Shown piece by piece: positions 27,042 through 35,543 of a stretch of DNA of 64,000 nucleotides. How positions within the stretch are numbered: position 1 is the stretch's first letter; each line of letters starts with the position of its first letter. The stretch comes from Brevibacillus sp. DP1.3A (GTDB taxonomy: Bacteria; Bacillota; Bacilli; Brevibacillales; Brevibacillaceae), in assembly GCF_013284245.2 (NCBI RefSeq), contig NZ_CP085876.1:2773001-2837000 (forward strand). The letters run 5' to 3'. The position numbers and the translations under genes were made by a program. The notes below the pieces were generated by a model. That model was given only the letters and a program-made list of their open reading frames with translations. It did no database searches and was not told where the DNA came from.

Positions 27042-27437
27042 ATGAACCATTTTCGTGTGGGGCAACCCTATTTTCCTCCGAAAACGAATCACGTCGCAAA
27101 AGCTACTACCCAAACTGCTCCGGGAAACAACACGTTATTTCAACAGTATTTGACGGAATCGATTGGCGCTGCAACCAAGTCAGAGCCACTTAGCTTTAGC
27201 CAGCATGCCGTCAATCGCTTGCAGGAGCGGGGCATTACGCTAGAAAGACAGCAGATGGAGCGTTTGGAATCCGCTGTGCAAAAAGCAGCCGCCAAAGGCG
27301 CCAGAGAGTCTCTCGTTATGATGGATAATGTGGCCTACGTCGTGAGCATCGTAAATCGGAAAATTATTACCGCCGTAGACGATGGCAGCATGAAGGACAA
27401 CGTATTTACTAACATTGACAGTGCCATTTTCGTATAG
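27042..27437 (+). CDS. Conserved flagellar operon protein (TIGR02530 type)
   Basis: 131 residues. The family pattern is clear: PLSFSQHAVNRLQERGITLE, then AAAKGARESLVMMDNVAYVV, VNRKIITAVDDG and KDNVFTNIDSAIFV. This small protein lies next to flgD or flgE in many Firmicutes flagellar operons; its role is unknown. Here it follows fliK directly, 24 bases on, with GGAGG before its ATG. Residues 1-45 are variable and Asn/Thr-rich. Confidence 0.88.
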   Translation: MNHFRVGQPYFPPKTNHVAKATTQTAPGNNTLFQQYLTESIGAATKSEPLSFSQHAVNRLQERGITLERQQMERLESAVQKAAAKGARESLVMMDNVAYVVSIVNRKIITAVDDGSMKDNVFTNIDSAIFV

Positions 27438-27480
27438 GTGGCTGTTTACTGGGCTGGACCTCCTTTTGAGGAAGCCCATT

Positions 27481-27506
27481 CGGCTACCGACTGACAGAGG
27501 TAGCCG
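27481..27506 (+). other. Stem-loop upstream of flgE
   Basis: CGGCTACC (27481-27488) and GGTAGCCG (27499-27506) form a perfect 8-bp stem with a 10-base loop. No T-run follows. It lies in an unusually long (101-base) gap within the operon, 32 bases before the flgE start codon. Confidence 0.6.
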
Positions 27507-27538
27507 CTGTAGATGAGAAGGTAAAGGAGGAAATTAGT

Positions 27539-28357
27539 ATGCTTCGATCTATGTATTCAGGTATTTCAGGCTTGCGTGGTTTTCAAACGAAGTTGGACGT
27601 TATTGGTAATAATATCGCGAACGTAAACACCGTTGGTTTCAAAAAGGGCCGCGTGATGTTCCAAGATATTTTGAGCCAAAATGTTCAAGGGGCTGGGGCT
27701 CCTACAGCTGGTGCGAAGGGCGGAACTAACCCAACTCAGATTGGACTAGGAGCTTCCATCGCATCCATTGATACCGTCTTCTCTGCTGGTAGCCCGATGA
27801 CAACCAACCTGCCAACAGACCTTTCTATTGAGGGCGATGGATTCTTTATGGTAAGCCCGGATGAAGGACAAACAATCTACTATACGCGTGCAGGTAACTT
27901 CACACGTGATGCAGATGGATACCTGGTGAACTCCCAAGGGATGAAGCTCATGAACTCTGATCCAGGTGTAATTCAGATCAACCAAGATGATGGGATTGTT
28001 TCTTACTCCATTGGAAAAGACGGAGTCATCACAACGGTGGATGATACAGGTGCTTTAGACTCTGCGAATACCATTGGGGTAATGACCTTCAATAACCCAG
28101 GTGGCTTGAAGAAGATTGGGAACAATCTTTACGAAAACACAGTAAACGCTGGAGCGAATGGTGGTGACCCGTTGACACCAGTGACGCCAGTAGATGCAAA
28201 AGTAAGCATCATTGCAGGGCAACTGGAAATGTCCAACGTTGACCTTTCTGAAGAATTTACAGAAATGATCGTGGCACAACGCGGTTTCCAAGCAAACTCT
28301 CGGATCATCACGACATCTGACACAGTGCTAGAAGAACTGGTGAACCTGAAACGATAA
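27539..28357 (+). CDS. flgE: Flagellar hook protein FlgE (short Bacillus type)
   Basis: 272 residues. Starts MLRSMYSGISGLRGFQTKLD, then VIGNNIANVNTVGFKKGRVM, the rod/hook family N-terminus. The centre has LSIEGDGFFMVS and YYTRAGNFTRDADGYLVNSQ. The end, AGQLEMSNVDLSEEFTEMIV, AQRGFQANSRIITTSDTVLE, is the conserved C-terminal helix. Bacillus hook protein is of this short size; the gene was once named flgG there. In this position it is the hook. AAAGGAGG upstream of the ATG. Flanked by stem-loops on both sides. Confidence 0.93.
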   Translation: MLRSMYSGISGLRGFQTKLDVIGNNIANVNTVGFKKGRVMFQDILSQNVQGAGAPTAGAKGGTNPTQIGLGASIASIDTVFSAGSPMTTNLPTDLSIEGDGFFMVSPDEGQTIYYTRAGNFTRDADGYLVNSQGMKLMNSDPGVIQINQDDGIVSYSIGKDGVITTVDDTGALDSANTIGVMTFNNPGGLKKIGNNLYENTVNAGANGGDPLTPVTPVDAKVSIIAGQLEMSNVDLSEEFTEMIVAQRGFQANSRIITTSDTVLEELVNLKR

Positions 28358-28374
28358 TTTCGTTTAACGGAAAA

Positions 28375-28404
28375 GCCGGGGAAGTGTTCTAAACCTTCCC
28401 CAGC
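28375..28404 (+). other. Stem-loop downstream of flgE
   Basis: GCCGGGGAAG (28375-28384) pairs with CTTCCCCAGC (28395-28404), one mismatch, about 10-base loop. TTGATCC follows, not a T-run, so it is not a typical terminator. It lies 17 bases past the flgE stop. Confidence 0.55.
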
Positions 28405-28426
28405 TTGATCCGGAAAGGAGCAGCCA

Positions 28427-28648
28427 ATGATTAAGTTAACGCGGTTTAACGGATCTACTTTTTATCTGAACATCACTCACATTGAAACTGTTGAAGCAAC
28501 TCCGGATAGTGTAATCACGCTGTTCAACGACAGAAAGTACATCGTGAAGGATTCGGTGGAATCCATCGCTGAACGTGTTCAGGCTTTTTATCATAATGTT
28601 CCTCCGGCAACATCTGTACCGAAAATGCCGGGTGATTCAAATGAATAG
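28427..28648 (+). CDS. swrD: FlbD/SwrD family flagellar protein
   Basis: 73 residues: MIKLTRFNGSTFYLNITHIE, TVEATPDSVITLFNDRKYIV, then SVESIAERVQAFY. This is the FlbD family; the B. subtilis member SwrD (YlzI) raises flagellar motor power for swarming. It sits between flgE and fliL as in B. subtilis. GGAAAGGAG upstream of the ATG. The 15-residue tail is variable. Confidence 0.88.
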   Translation: MIKLTRFNGSTFYLNITHIETVEATPDSVITLFNDRKYIVKDSVESIAERVQAFYHNVPPATSVPKMPGDSNE

Positions 28649-28663
28649 CGGGAGGCATTAGCG

Positions 28664-29119
28664 ATGTTTCAAAATCGATTGTTTAACATGGCTCTAATCA
28701 TTATCATCGCGATATCGCTACTGGGAGTGATCTCGTTTGTTCTCTGGCAAACGTATCTCTCTCCGGCTGCGCAAACAGCCACGACGGAAGAGCAAGAAGT
28801 GAAGCCGCTCACGGCAGAGGAAATGAAAGAGTTCTCCGTTGACACTGGCGAAATTACTACGAACTTGCTAACGAATAATTACATGATTGTACGCTTTAGC
28901 ATTACGGCGGACAGTGCTGATGCAAAAACAGAGTTGGAGCAGCGTTTGCCGCAAGTCAATCAGGTGATTATTAAAACATTGGCGGGGTTGACACCAGAAG
29001 ACATAAAAGGAACTGAAGGTGTGAACAAGCTGGAAGCAAAAATTATGAATGAAATCAGCTCCCTGATGCAAGAAGGTAAGATTGTTCAAGTAGTGACAAC
29101 CAAACGCGTCTTGTCATAG
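28664..29119 (+). CDS. fliL: Flagellar basal body-associated protein FliL
   Basis: 151 residues. One N-terminal TM (about 9-30: MALIIIIAISLLGVISFVLW), then an extracytoplasmic domain with TGEITTNLLTNNYMIVRFSI and VNKLEAKIMNEISSLMQEGK. FliL forms rings around stator units and supports their function. GGGAGG precedes the ATG. Confidence 0.93.
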   Translation: MFQNRLFNMALIIIIAISLLGVISFVLWQTYLSPAAQTATTEEQEVKPLTAEEMKEFSVDTGEITTNLLTNNYMIVRFSITADSADAKTELEQRLPQVNQVIIKTLAGLTPEDIKGTEGVNKLEAKIMNEISSLMQEGKIVQVVTTKRVLS

Positions 29120-29158
29120 GAAGCGATTATGGTATACATAGCAAGGAGGTGACGACAT

Positions 29159-30154
29159 ATGGCCGAGGTTCTCTCACAGAGTGAGATTGATGCGCTGTTG
29201 GCCGCCCTATCTTCGGGCGAAATGGATGCCAACGAGCTGAAAAAGGAAGAAACTGAGCGTAAAGTCAAAGTATATGATTTCAAACGCGCCCTGCGGTTCT
29301 CAAAAGATCAGATCCGTGGTTTAACGCGAATCCATGAAAACTACGCGAGGCTGTTGACCACGTATTTTTCAGCTCAGCTCCGTACCTTCGTGCAAATTAC
29401 GGTTGCCTCCGTCGATCAATTGCCGTATGACGAATTTATACGTTCTATTCCCAAGATGACCATCTTGAACATCTTTGAAGCTCCTCCGCTGGAAGGAAGA
29501 ATGGTTTTGGAAGTAAATCCAAACATCGCCTATACCATGCTGGATCGACTTCTGGGAGGACAGGGGGCGATTCCGGAAAAGATGGGCGCCCTTACGGAAA
29601 TTGAAACAACGGTGATGGAACGCGTATTCGGCAAAGCGCTGGATACTTTCCACGAGGCATGGAAGCAAATCATTGAGCTAGATCCGTACCAGGAAGGTTT
29701 GGAAATGAATCCACAGTTCATGCAGATCGTCTCACCTAACGAGATTGTCGTGGTAATCTCCTTTAGTACCAAAATCGGCGATACAACAGGAATGATCAAT
29801 CTCTGTTTGCCTCACGTGGTACTGGAGCCAATCATGACAAAGCTGTCTGGACAATACTGGTTCTCCAAACAAAAGAAAACGCGGGATGAAGAAGAGCGCC
29901 TGCGTGTAGAAGAGCGAGTAAAAGTAGCAAAATTGCCGATTGTTGCTGAAATGGGAACCGCTACGATTACAGTAGGAGATTTCCTACAGCTACAAAAAGG
30001 CGATGTGATTCAATTAGATCAATCGATCGACAACAAGTTGAAAATTAAAGTGGGCGACCACTTAAAGTTCTTGGGTCAACCAGGAACACATAAAGGAAGA
30101 GTCGCCGTACAGATTGATGAAGTCATAGAGGAGGGGGAGGAACAAAATGAGTAG
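29159..30154 (+). CDS. fliM: Flagellar motor switch protein FliM
   Basis: 331 residues. The N-terminal CheY-P binding peptide is LSQSEIDALLAALSSGE. The CheC-like middle domain includes IRGLTRIHENYARLLTTYFS, ILNIFEAPPLEGRMVLEVNP and YTMLDRLLGGQGA. The C-terminal SpoA domain (about 245-320) has TATITVGDFLQLQKGDVIQL and GTHKGRVAVQI. AAGGAGGTGA upstream. It overlaps fliY by eight bases. Confidence 0.97.
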   Translation: MAEVLSQSEIDALLAALSSGEMDANELKKEETERKVKVYDFKRALRFSKDQIRGLTRIHENYARLLTTYFSAQLRTFVQITVASVDQLPYDEFIRSIPKMTILNIFEAPPLEGRMVLEVNPNIAYTMLDRLLGGQGAIPEKMGALTEIETTVMERVFGKALDTFHEAWKQIIELDPYQEGLEMNPQFMQIVSPNEIVVVISFSTKIGDTTGMINLCLPHVVLEPIMTKLSGQYWFSKQKKTRDEEERLRVEERVKVAKLPIVAEMGTATITVGDFLQLQKGDVIQLDQSIDNKLKIKVGDHLKFLGQPGTHKGRVAVQIDEVIEEGEEQNE

Positions 30155-31508
30155 AGATATGCTTTCTCAAGACGAGATTGACGCGCTGTTACGTGCGAAC
30201 AACTTGGTTGAGGACGAAGAGGAAGCTGTGTCGGCAGTGACCCAGGATGTTGCTGAATTTCTGTCCCCGTTTGAACAGGATGCACTCGGAGAAATTGGTA
30301 ATATCTCCTTTGGGAGCGCTGCTACTGCGTTATCTACTTTGTTAAGTCAAAAAGTAGATATTACAACCCCTACTGTTTCCGTAGTCAATGTCGATGAATT
30401 GGAAAGCGAATTTCCGATTCCTCACGTGGCCGTCCACGTGGAATATACAGATGGTTTCAAAGGAATTAACCTGCTAGTCATTCGCATGGAAGATGCTGCA
30501 GTTATCGCGGATCTGATGATGGGCGGAGACGGCAGACCAGCGAACACTGAAATGTCTGAGCTTCATATCAGCGCGGTTCAGGAAGCGATGAATCAGATGA
30601 TGGGTTCCGCTGCTACGTCCATGTCGACGATTTTCAACCAGTTCATTAATATTACGCCACCAGGCATTGATGTAATGGATCTGGCGCAAGGCAAGGGTGG
30701 AGACAGCTTCTCTGATGATGACAGTCCTCTGGTGAAAGTATCTTTCCGCTTAAAGGTAGGAGAACAAGGCGAACTTATCGATTCAAATATTATGCAACTT
30801 CTCCCGCTTTCCTTTGCGAAAAAGATGATTGATAGACTGGTTGGAGGTACAGGGGATGAAGCAGCAGCGGCGGCCCTCATAGATGAGATAGAGATGCCTT
30901 CTCTGCCTGCTATGAGTCTGTCGGCTCCTTCTATCCAATCGAGTGCGCAAGAGCAACCACAGAGCCACGTACCGCCTGTGGCGCCGCCACAACAGCAACA
31001 GCCGATGTATCAGCAACCGCCGGGTTACGCACAGCCGATGGGCTACCCAGGACAGCCGCCGATGTATCCTGACGCGTATGGACAACCAATGATGCCACCT
31101 GGCTACGCTCCATACCCAGGAATGTATCAGCAGCCGCCAATGGCTCCGCCAACACCACAGCATTTCGGAGGTCCTGCAGCTAGTCAGGCGAATGTAGTAT
31201 CAGCACAATTTGCTCCACTTGGAGGTGCTCCTATGTATACAGGAGACATACAGAACTTAAACTTGCTTCACGATATTCCATTGCAAGTAACAGTTGAGTT
31301 AGGTCGTACGAAAAAGCTTATTAGAGAAATTCTTGACTTGTCCGCTGGATCGATTATACAGTTGGACAAGCTGGCAGGTGAGCATGTAGACATTTTGGTG
31401 AACAACAAATTAATTGCCAAGGGCGAGGTTGTCGTCATTGATGAGAACTTTGGGGTTCGTGTTACAGACATCATCAGTCAGATAGATCGTGTTCAAAAAT
31501 TACAATAA
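30147..31508 (+). CDS. fliY: Flagellar motor switch phosphatase FliY
   Basis: 453 residues. Switch protein that also dephosphorylates CheY-P. It has an N-terminal peptide like that of FliM (LSQDEIDALLRANN), a CheC-like domain with two active-site helices (DALGEIGNISFGSAATALST; AVQEAMNQMMGSAATSMST), then a Pro/Gln/Met/Tyr-rich linker from about 268 to 350 with PPQQQQPMYQQPPGYAQPMG, and a C-terminal FliN/SpoA domain (about 375-450; VTVELGRTKKLIREILDL). It is about 75 residues longer than the B. subtilis protein, all in the linker. The second helix has Glu then Asn two positions early relative to the first, so its activity should be tested. Confidence 0.95.
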   Translation: MSRDMLSQDEIDALLRANNLVEDEEEAVSAVTQDVAEFLSPFEQDALGEIGNISFGSAATALSTLLSQKVDITTPTVSVVNVDELESEFPIPHVAVHVEYTDGFKGINLLVIRMEDAAVIADLMMGGDGRPANTEMSELHISAVQEAMNQMMGSAATSMSTIFNQFINITPPGIDVMDLAQGKGGDSFSDDDSPLVKVSFRLKVGEQGELIDSNIMQLLPLSFAKKMIDRLVGGTGDEAAAAALIDEIEMPSLPAMSLSAPSIQSSAQEQPQSHVPPVAPPQQQQPMYQQPPGYAQPMGYPGQPPMYPDAYGQPMMPPGYAPYPGMYQQPPMAPPTPQHFGGPAASQANVVSAQFAPLGGAPMYTGDIQNLNLLHDIPLQVTVELGRTKKLIREILDLSAGSIIQLDKLAGEHVDILVNNKLIAKGEVVVIDENFGVRVTDIISQIDRVQKLQ

Positions 31509-31544
31509 TACAATCAAGAGGGAAGTATTAGGGAGGAGCTATTC

Positions 31545-31907
31545 ATGTCTAACAAAGTTTTAATCGTAGACGATGCAGCATTCATGCGTATGATGATCAA
31601 GGAAATTCTTTCGAAAAACGGGTACAGCGTCGTAGGGGAAGCAAGTGACGGTGCACAAGCAGTTGAAAAGTACAAAGAATTGGGACCTGATCTCGTAACC
31701 ATGGATATTACCATGCCAGAGATGGATGGAATTTCTGCATTGAAAGAAATTAAAAAGTTGGATCCTAACGCGCGTGTGATCATGTGCTCCGCGATGGGAC
31801 AACAAGCGATGGTAATCGATGCGATCCAGGCGGGCGCAAAAGACTTCATCGTAAAACCATTCCAGGCGGATCGCGTTCTGGAAGCGATCAAAAAGACAAT
31901 GAGCTAA
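31545..31907 (+). CDS. cheY: Chemotaxis response regulator CheY
   Basis: 120 residues, a lone receiver domain. Acid pocket Asp9/Asp10 (VLIVDDAAFM), phospho-acceptor Asp54 (VTMDITMPEMDG), Ser/Thr switch in MCSAMGQQAM and Lys in DFIVKPFQ. Phosphorylated by CheA and binds FliM and FliY. GGGAGG upstream. The stop shares a base with the start of fliZ (TAATG). Confidence 0.96.
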   Translation: MSNKVLIVDDAAFMRMMIKEILSKNGYSVVGEASDGAQAVEKYKELGPDLVTMDITMPEMDGISALKEIKKLDPNARVIMCSAMGQQAMVIDAIQAGAKDFIVKPFQADRVLEAIKKTMS

Positions 31908-32587
31908 TGATGATGATCCGGAATGCAGGGGCAAGACTCATTTTAGCCTTCAGTCTGATCCTGTTGCTTTTCGTCTCCTCCCTGCCTAGTACCGTTTTTG
32001 CGGAAGGTTCAGTAGCGGATGTGTACAACCAGGGAAAAGTGCCAACTAGCAATGCGTCCGCCGGCAGTGAACAGCCGGCGGCCATTCCGGGCAGCGGAAC
32101 AGGAAGTATGATCGGGTATCTAGTTCAAGTCATCTTTTCACTTGGCTTTATTGCAGTATTGATCTTTTTATTGCTCCGTTTTCTTGGTCGACGTCAAGGG
32201 GCTCAAAGTCATGGACCGATTAAAGTGATTAGCGCTACTGCACTAGGCAGTGGCAAAACACTTCAGGTTGTTATGATCGGCGAGTCATTGTACATCGTGG
32301 GAGTGGGAGAAAACGTTCAATTGCTTCGTAGGATCGAACCGGGCGAAGAGGTAGATTTGATCTTGGCTGACGCAGAGATCAAACCGATAAAAAGCCCATT
32401 CTCGCTAGAATGGCTCCCGTTCGGTAAGAAAAAGCAGGCAGAAGAAGAAATCTTGTTTTCTTCTGATATGGAGGGCAAAAGCTTTCAAGATCTGTTGCAG
32501 GGTCAATGGAACGACTTGAAAAATCGTCCAAACCAAACAGAACATTGGAAGAAAGAGCAAGCTCAGGACAGAGGGGACCAAAAATGA
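31907..32587 (+). CDS. fliZ: FliO/FliZ-type flagellar biosynthesis membrane protein
   Basis: 226 residues. The first of three in-frame ATGs overlaps the cheY stop. A signal peptide spans about 5-30 (ARLILAFSLILLLFVSSLPS, cut near VFA-EG). A TM lies at about 67-88 (MIGYLVQVIFSLGFIAVLIF). After it comes the FliO domain: IKVISATALGSGKTLQVVMI, ESLYIVGVGENVQLLRRI. FliO helps assemble the FliP ring. In B. subtilis the same gene is called fliZ. Confidence 0.9.
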   Translation: MMMIRNAGARLILAFSLILLLFVSSLPSTVFAEGSVADVYNQGKVPTSNASAGSEQPAAIPGSGTGSMIGYLVQVIFSLGFIAVLIFLLLRFLGRRQGAQSHGPIKVISATALGSGKTLQVVMIGESLYIVGVGENVQLLRRIEPGEEVDLILADAEIKPIKSPFSLEWLPFGKKKQAEEEILFSSDMEGKSFQDLLQGQWNDLKNRPNQTEHWKKEQAQDRGDQK

Positions 32588-33345
32588 AGTATTTTTTGCA
32601 GGTGCTGATGCTTGTTGCCGTGTTACTATCCGTACCTGATATGGTCATGGCGGCGCCAGCGGGTACACCGCTTGTTCCGAGTATTGATTTGAAAATAGGC
32701 GGCGGAACAGGAACACCGCAGGAGACATCGACGGCCATTCAGCTGTTACTGATTTTGACAGTACTATCTGTGGCTCCAGCGATTTTGCTTTTAATGACCA
32801 GTTTTGCGCGAATTATCATTGTGTTGTCTTTTGTTCGAAATGCGTTGGCAACTCAACAAATGCCACCGAACCAGGTATTGATTGCCCTTGCGTTGTTTAT
32901 GACATTTTTCATTATGGCTCCGACACTCGGACAAGTAAACGAAACAGCCGTGCAGCCATTTATGCAAGGAAAGCTATCGCAACAGCAGGCATTGGACGCA
33001 GCGGTCATCCCCTTTAAGGAATTTATGGCAAAGCAGACGCGTGAAAAAGATTTAGCACTTTTTCTGGAATACACAAAAGCCGAACGACCAAAATCGATCC
33101 AAGATATTCCTTTGAATGCGCTGGTACCTGCTTTTGCCATTAGTGAATTGAAGACGGCTTTTCAGATCGGCTTTATGATATTCATTCCATTTCTTGTAAT
33201 TGATATGATCGTCTCCAGTATTTTGATGGGGATGGGGATGATGATGTTACCACCGGTTATGATTTCATTGCCGTTTAAGATTTTATTATTCATCATGGTG
33301 GACGGTTGGTATCTCATTGTGAAATCACTTTTGACCAGTTTTTAG
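32584..33345 (+). CDS. fliP: Flagellar export gate protein FliP
   Basis: 253 residues. Signal peptide 1-22 (YFLQVLMLVAVLLSVPDMVM-A). Then the FliP core: LLILTVLSVAPAILLLMTSF, ARIIIVLSFVRNALATQQMP, PNQVLIALALFMTFFIMAPT and FQIGFMIFIPFLVIDMIVSS ILMGMGMMMLPP. FliP is the main ring subunit of the export gate. The ATG at 32584 overlaps the fliZ stop (ATGA type) with GAGGGG upstream. Confidence 0.96.
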   Translation: MKYFLQVLMLVAVLLSVPDMVMAAPAGTPLVPSIDLKIGGGTGTPQETSTAIQLLLILTVLSVAPAILLLMTSFARIIIVLSFVRNALATQQMPPNQVLIALALFMTFFIMAPTLGQVNETAVQPFMQGKLSQQQALDAAVIPFKEFMAKQTREKDLALFLEYTKAERPKSIQDIPLNALVPAFAISELKTAFQIGFMIFIPFLVIDMIVSSILMGMGMMMLPPVMISLPFKILLFIMVDGWYLIVKSLLTSF

Positions 33346-33375
33346 CGACATTCCGAATGCCTCAGGGGGTAGAGC

Positions 33376-33645
33376 ATGACACAAGAATTACTTATGCAGA
33401 TTGCCCAAAGCTCTGTTTATACCATCCTGCTGATTTCGGCACCCGCACTTGGGGTCGCCTTACTGGTCGGTTTGATGGTCAGTGTCTTTCAGGCAACGAC
33501 ACAAATTCAGGAGCAGACACTCGCTTTCATTCCAAAGATCGTGGCCGTATTTGTCGTGATCTTGGCTGCTGGTCCATGGATGCTTCGGGTACTGCTTGAT
33601 TTTACGATGGGGATCTTCGGTAACCTTCATCGTTTTGTTGGGTAG
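33376..33645 (+). CDS. fliQ: Flagellar export gate protein FliQ
   Basis: 89 residues, two TM helices (about 14-40 and 52-75). Family strings LLISAPALGVALLVGLMVSV, FQATTQIQEQTLAFIPKI. Wraps the FliP/FliR gate. GGGGGTAGAGC upstream of the ATG. Confidence 0.96.
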   Translation: MTQELLMQIAQSSVYTILLISAPALGVALLVGLMVSVFQATTQIQEQTLAFIPKIVAVFVVILAAGPWMLRVLLDFTMGIFGNLHRFVG

Positions 33646-33648
33646 CAT

Positions 33649-34431
33649 ATGAATCTTTTTCTGATGTATCTGCCCGTATTCTTGCTTGTTTTTGTCCGAA
33701 TGAGTGCCTTTTTTGTAACGGCTCCGTTCTTTTCCATTCGTGGTGTACCGAATCAGTTTAAAATCGGTCTCGCGTTTATCATTGCCGTCATCAGTTTTCA
33801 ATCCTTGCCGGTACAAGGCGAGATTCCGATGGATTTGACATTTATTCTGTATGTCATGAAGGAAGCGCTTGTTGGTGTCATTCTTGGTTACATATGTGAA
33901 ATGATGTTTATCGCCATTCAGGTTGCCGGTGGACTGATGGACATGCAGATGGGTCTCGCAATGGCAAACGTGATTGACCCTAAAACGGGTACATATATCC
34001 CGGTGACAGGTAACTTCAAAAACATTCTCGCTGTCCTGTACTTTTTCAGTATTGACGGGCATCATATGCTGATACGAGGTGTGATAAGCAGTTACCAGGT
34101 TATACCGGTGGATATCATGTGGGCGGCTTTCGGAAGCGAAAACGTCATGATGACAGCAATAAAAACATTTCAAACGATGTTTACGAGTGCGTTTATGATT
34201 GCGGCACCTATCGTCGTTGCATTGTTTCTGGTTGATCTCTCTCTTGGTATTATCGCCAAATCTGTCCCGCAGTTTAATATCTTTGTGGTGGGTTTGCCCA
34301 TTAAACTGCTTGCCGGCTTTTTACTGCTTATCGTGGTGATGCCTGCGTTCTTGCTGACCCTGAACGGATTGTTTGGGAACATGTTCCGGGCACTTGCAGA
34401 AATGATGAATTCGCTCGGAGGATCACCATGA
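33649..34431 (+). CDS. fliR: Flagellar export gate protein FliR
   Basis: 260 residues, about six TM helices. Family strings: LPVFLLVFVRMSAFFVTAPF, IRGVPNQFKIGLAFIIAV, ALVGVILGYICEMMFIAIQV, AGGLMDMQMGLAMANVIDP and VVGLPIKLLAGFLLLIVVMP. Completes the FliPQR gate. Starts three bases after fliQ and overlaps flhB by ATGA. Confidence 0.96.
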   Translation: MNLFLMYLPVFLLVFVRMSAFFVTAPFFSIRGVPNQFKIGLAFIIAVISFQSLPVQGEIPMDLTFILYVMKEALVGVILGYICEMMFIAIQVAGGLMDMQMGLAMANVIDPKTGTYIPVTGNFKNILAVLYFFSIDGHHMLIRGVISSYQVIPVDIMWAAFGSENVMMTAIKTFQTMFTSAFMIAAPIVVALFLVDLSLGIIAKSVPQFNIFVVGLPIKLLAGFLLLIVVMPAFLLTLNGLFGNMFRALAEMMNSLGGSP

Positions 34432-35525
34432 ATCAATTGAGGCTTTCTTATCAAGTAGATCTTCAATTTTTTAATGGGGAAAAGACAGAAAAAGCTACGC
34501 CCAAGAAAAAGCAAGACGCACGAAAAAAAGGGCAAGTCGCGAAAAGTCAGGATCTTTCCCCAGCCCTATCTTTGACAGCATTTTTCTTTCTGTTAATGAT
34601 GCTTGGCTCAACCATGCTAGGCACATTTCAAGATTTGATGCGTGAGTCATTGATTACATACACCACGTGGCAAATAAATGAAGAAAATTTAAAAGTCATC
34701 GTGATGCAACTCGTATTTGAAGCGATAAAAATTGTAGGACCTATCCTAGGCTTGAGTTTTCTTGTCGCATTTGCGGTGAACTACATGCAGGTAGGCTGGC
34801 AAATTAGTACAGAACCCCTTCAAATGAAACTGGAAAAGATCGATCCGATTAAAGGGGCAAAACGAATTTTTTCCTTACGCTCGCTCGTAGAGCTACTGAA
34901 ATCATTATTAAAAATAAGCGCAGGCATATATGTCGCGTACGTCATTTTGTGGAATGCAAAGGAACAAGTTGTACAGCTTTCCTTAATGTCTATCGGAGCA
35001 GTCCTATCGTTTACTGCCGAAGAGGTGACAAAGCTGGGAATCTATCTCGGGTTATTGCTTTTCATTCTCGCGATTCTGGACTACGCCTATCAGCGTTATG
35101 AGCATGAAAAGAATCTGCGGATGTCCAAGCAGGATCTCAAGGACGAGTATAAGCAAGCGGAAGGTGATCCGCTCATTAAAGGGAAGATTCGTGAACGGCA
35201 AAGAAGTATGGCCATTCGCCGTATGATGCAGGAGCTTCCCAAAGCGGATGTCATTATTACGAACCCGACTCACTTTGCCGTTGCCGTTCGCTATGACGCA
35301 AGTGCGATGAGTGCACCGACGGTAATCGCCAAAGGGCAAGATTATCTAGCATTAAAAATAAGGGAAGTTGCGAAAAAGCATCGTATCGTTACCATGGAAA
35401 ACAAGCCCTTGGCCCGGGCTCTCTATAGTCAAGTTGAAGTTGGGCAACAAATTCCCGAAGAGATGTTTAAAGCGGTCGCGGAAGTTCTCGCGTACGTCTA
35501 CAAGCTGCAAGGGAAAGTGAAATAA
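34428..35525 (+). CDS. flhB: Flagellar export switch protein FlhB
   Basis: 365 residues. Four TM helices, preceded by the basic start EKTEKATPKKKQDARKKGQV. The autocleavage site NPTH is at 279-282 (VIITNPTHFAVAVRYD). The C-terminal domain has KGQDYLALKIREVAKKHRIV and ENKPLARALYSQVEVGQQIP. Cleavage switches export from rod/hook to filament substrates on a signal from FliK. Start overlaps fliR. Confidence 0.97.
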   Translation: MNQLRLSYQVDLQFFNGEKTEKATPKKKQDARKKGQVAKSQDLSPALSLTAFFFLLMMLGSTMLGTFQDLMRESLITYTTWQINEENLKVIVMQLVFEAIKIVGPILGLSFLVAFAVNYMQVGWQISTEPLQMKLEKIDPIKGAKRIFSLRSLVELLKSLLKISAGIYVAYVILWNAKEQVVQLSLMSIGAVLSFTAEEVTKLGIYLGLLLFILAILDYAYQRYEHEKNLRMSKQDLKDEYKQAEGDPLIKGKIRERQRSMAIRRMMQELPKADVIITNPTHFAVAVRYDASAMSAPTVIAKGQDYLALKIREVAKKHRIVTMENKPLARALYSQVEVGQQIPEEMFKAVAEVLAYVYKLQGKVK

Positions 35526-35543
35526 ATGGAAGGAGGATAACCA

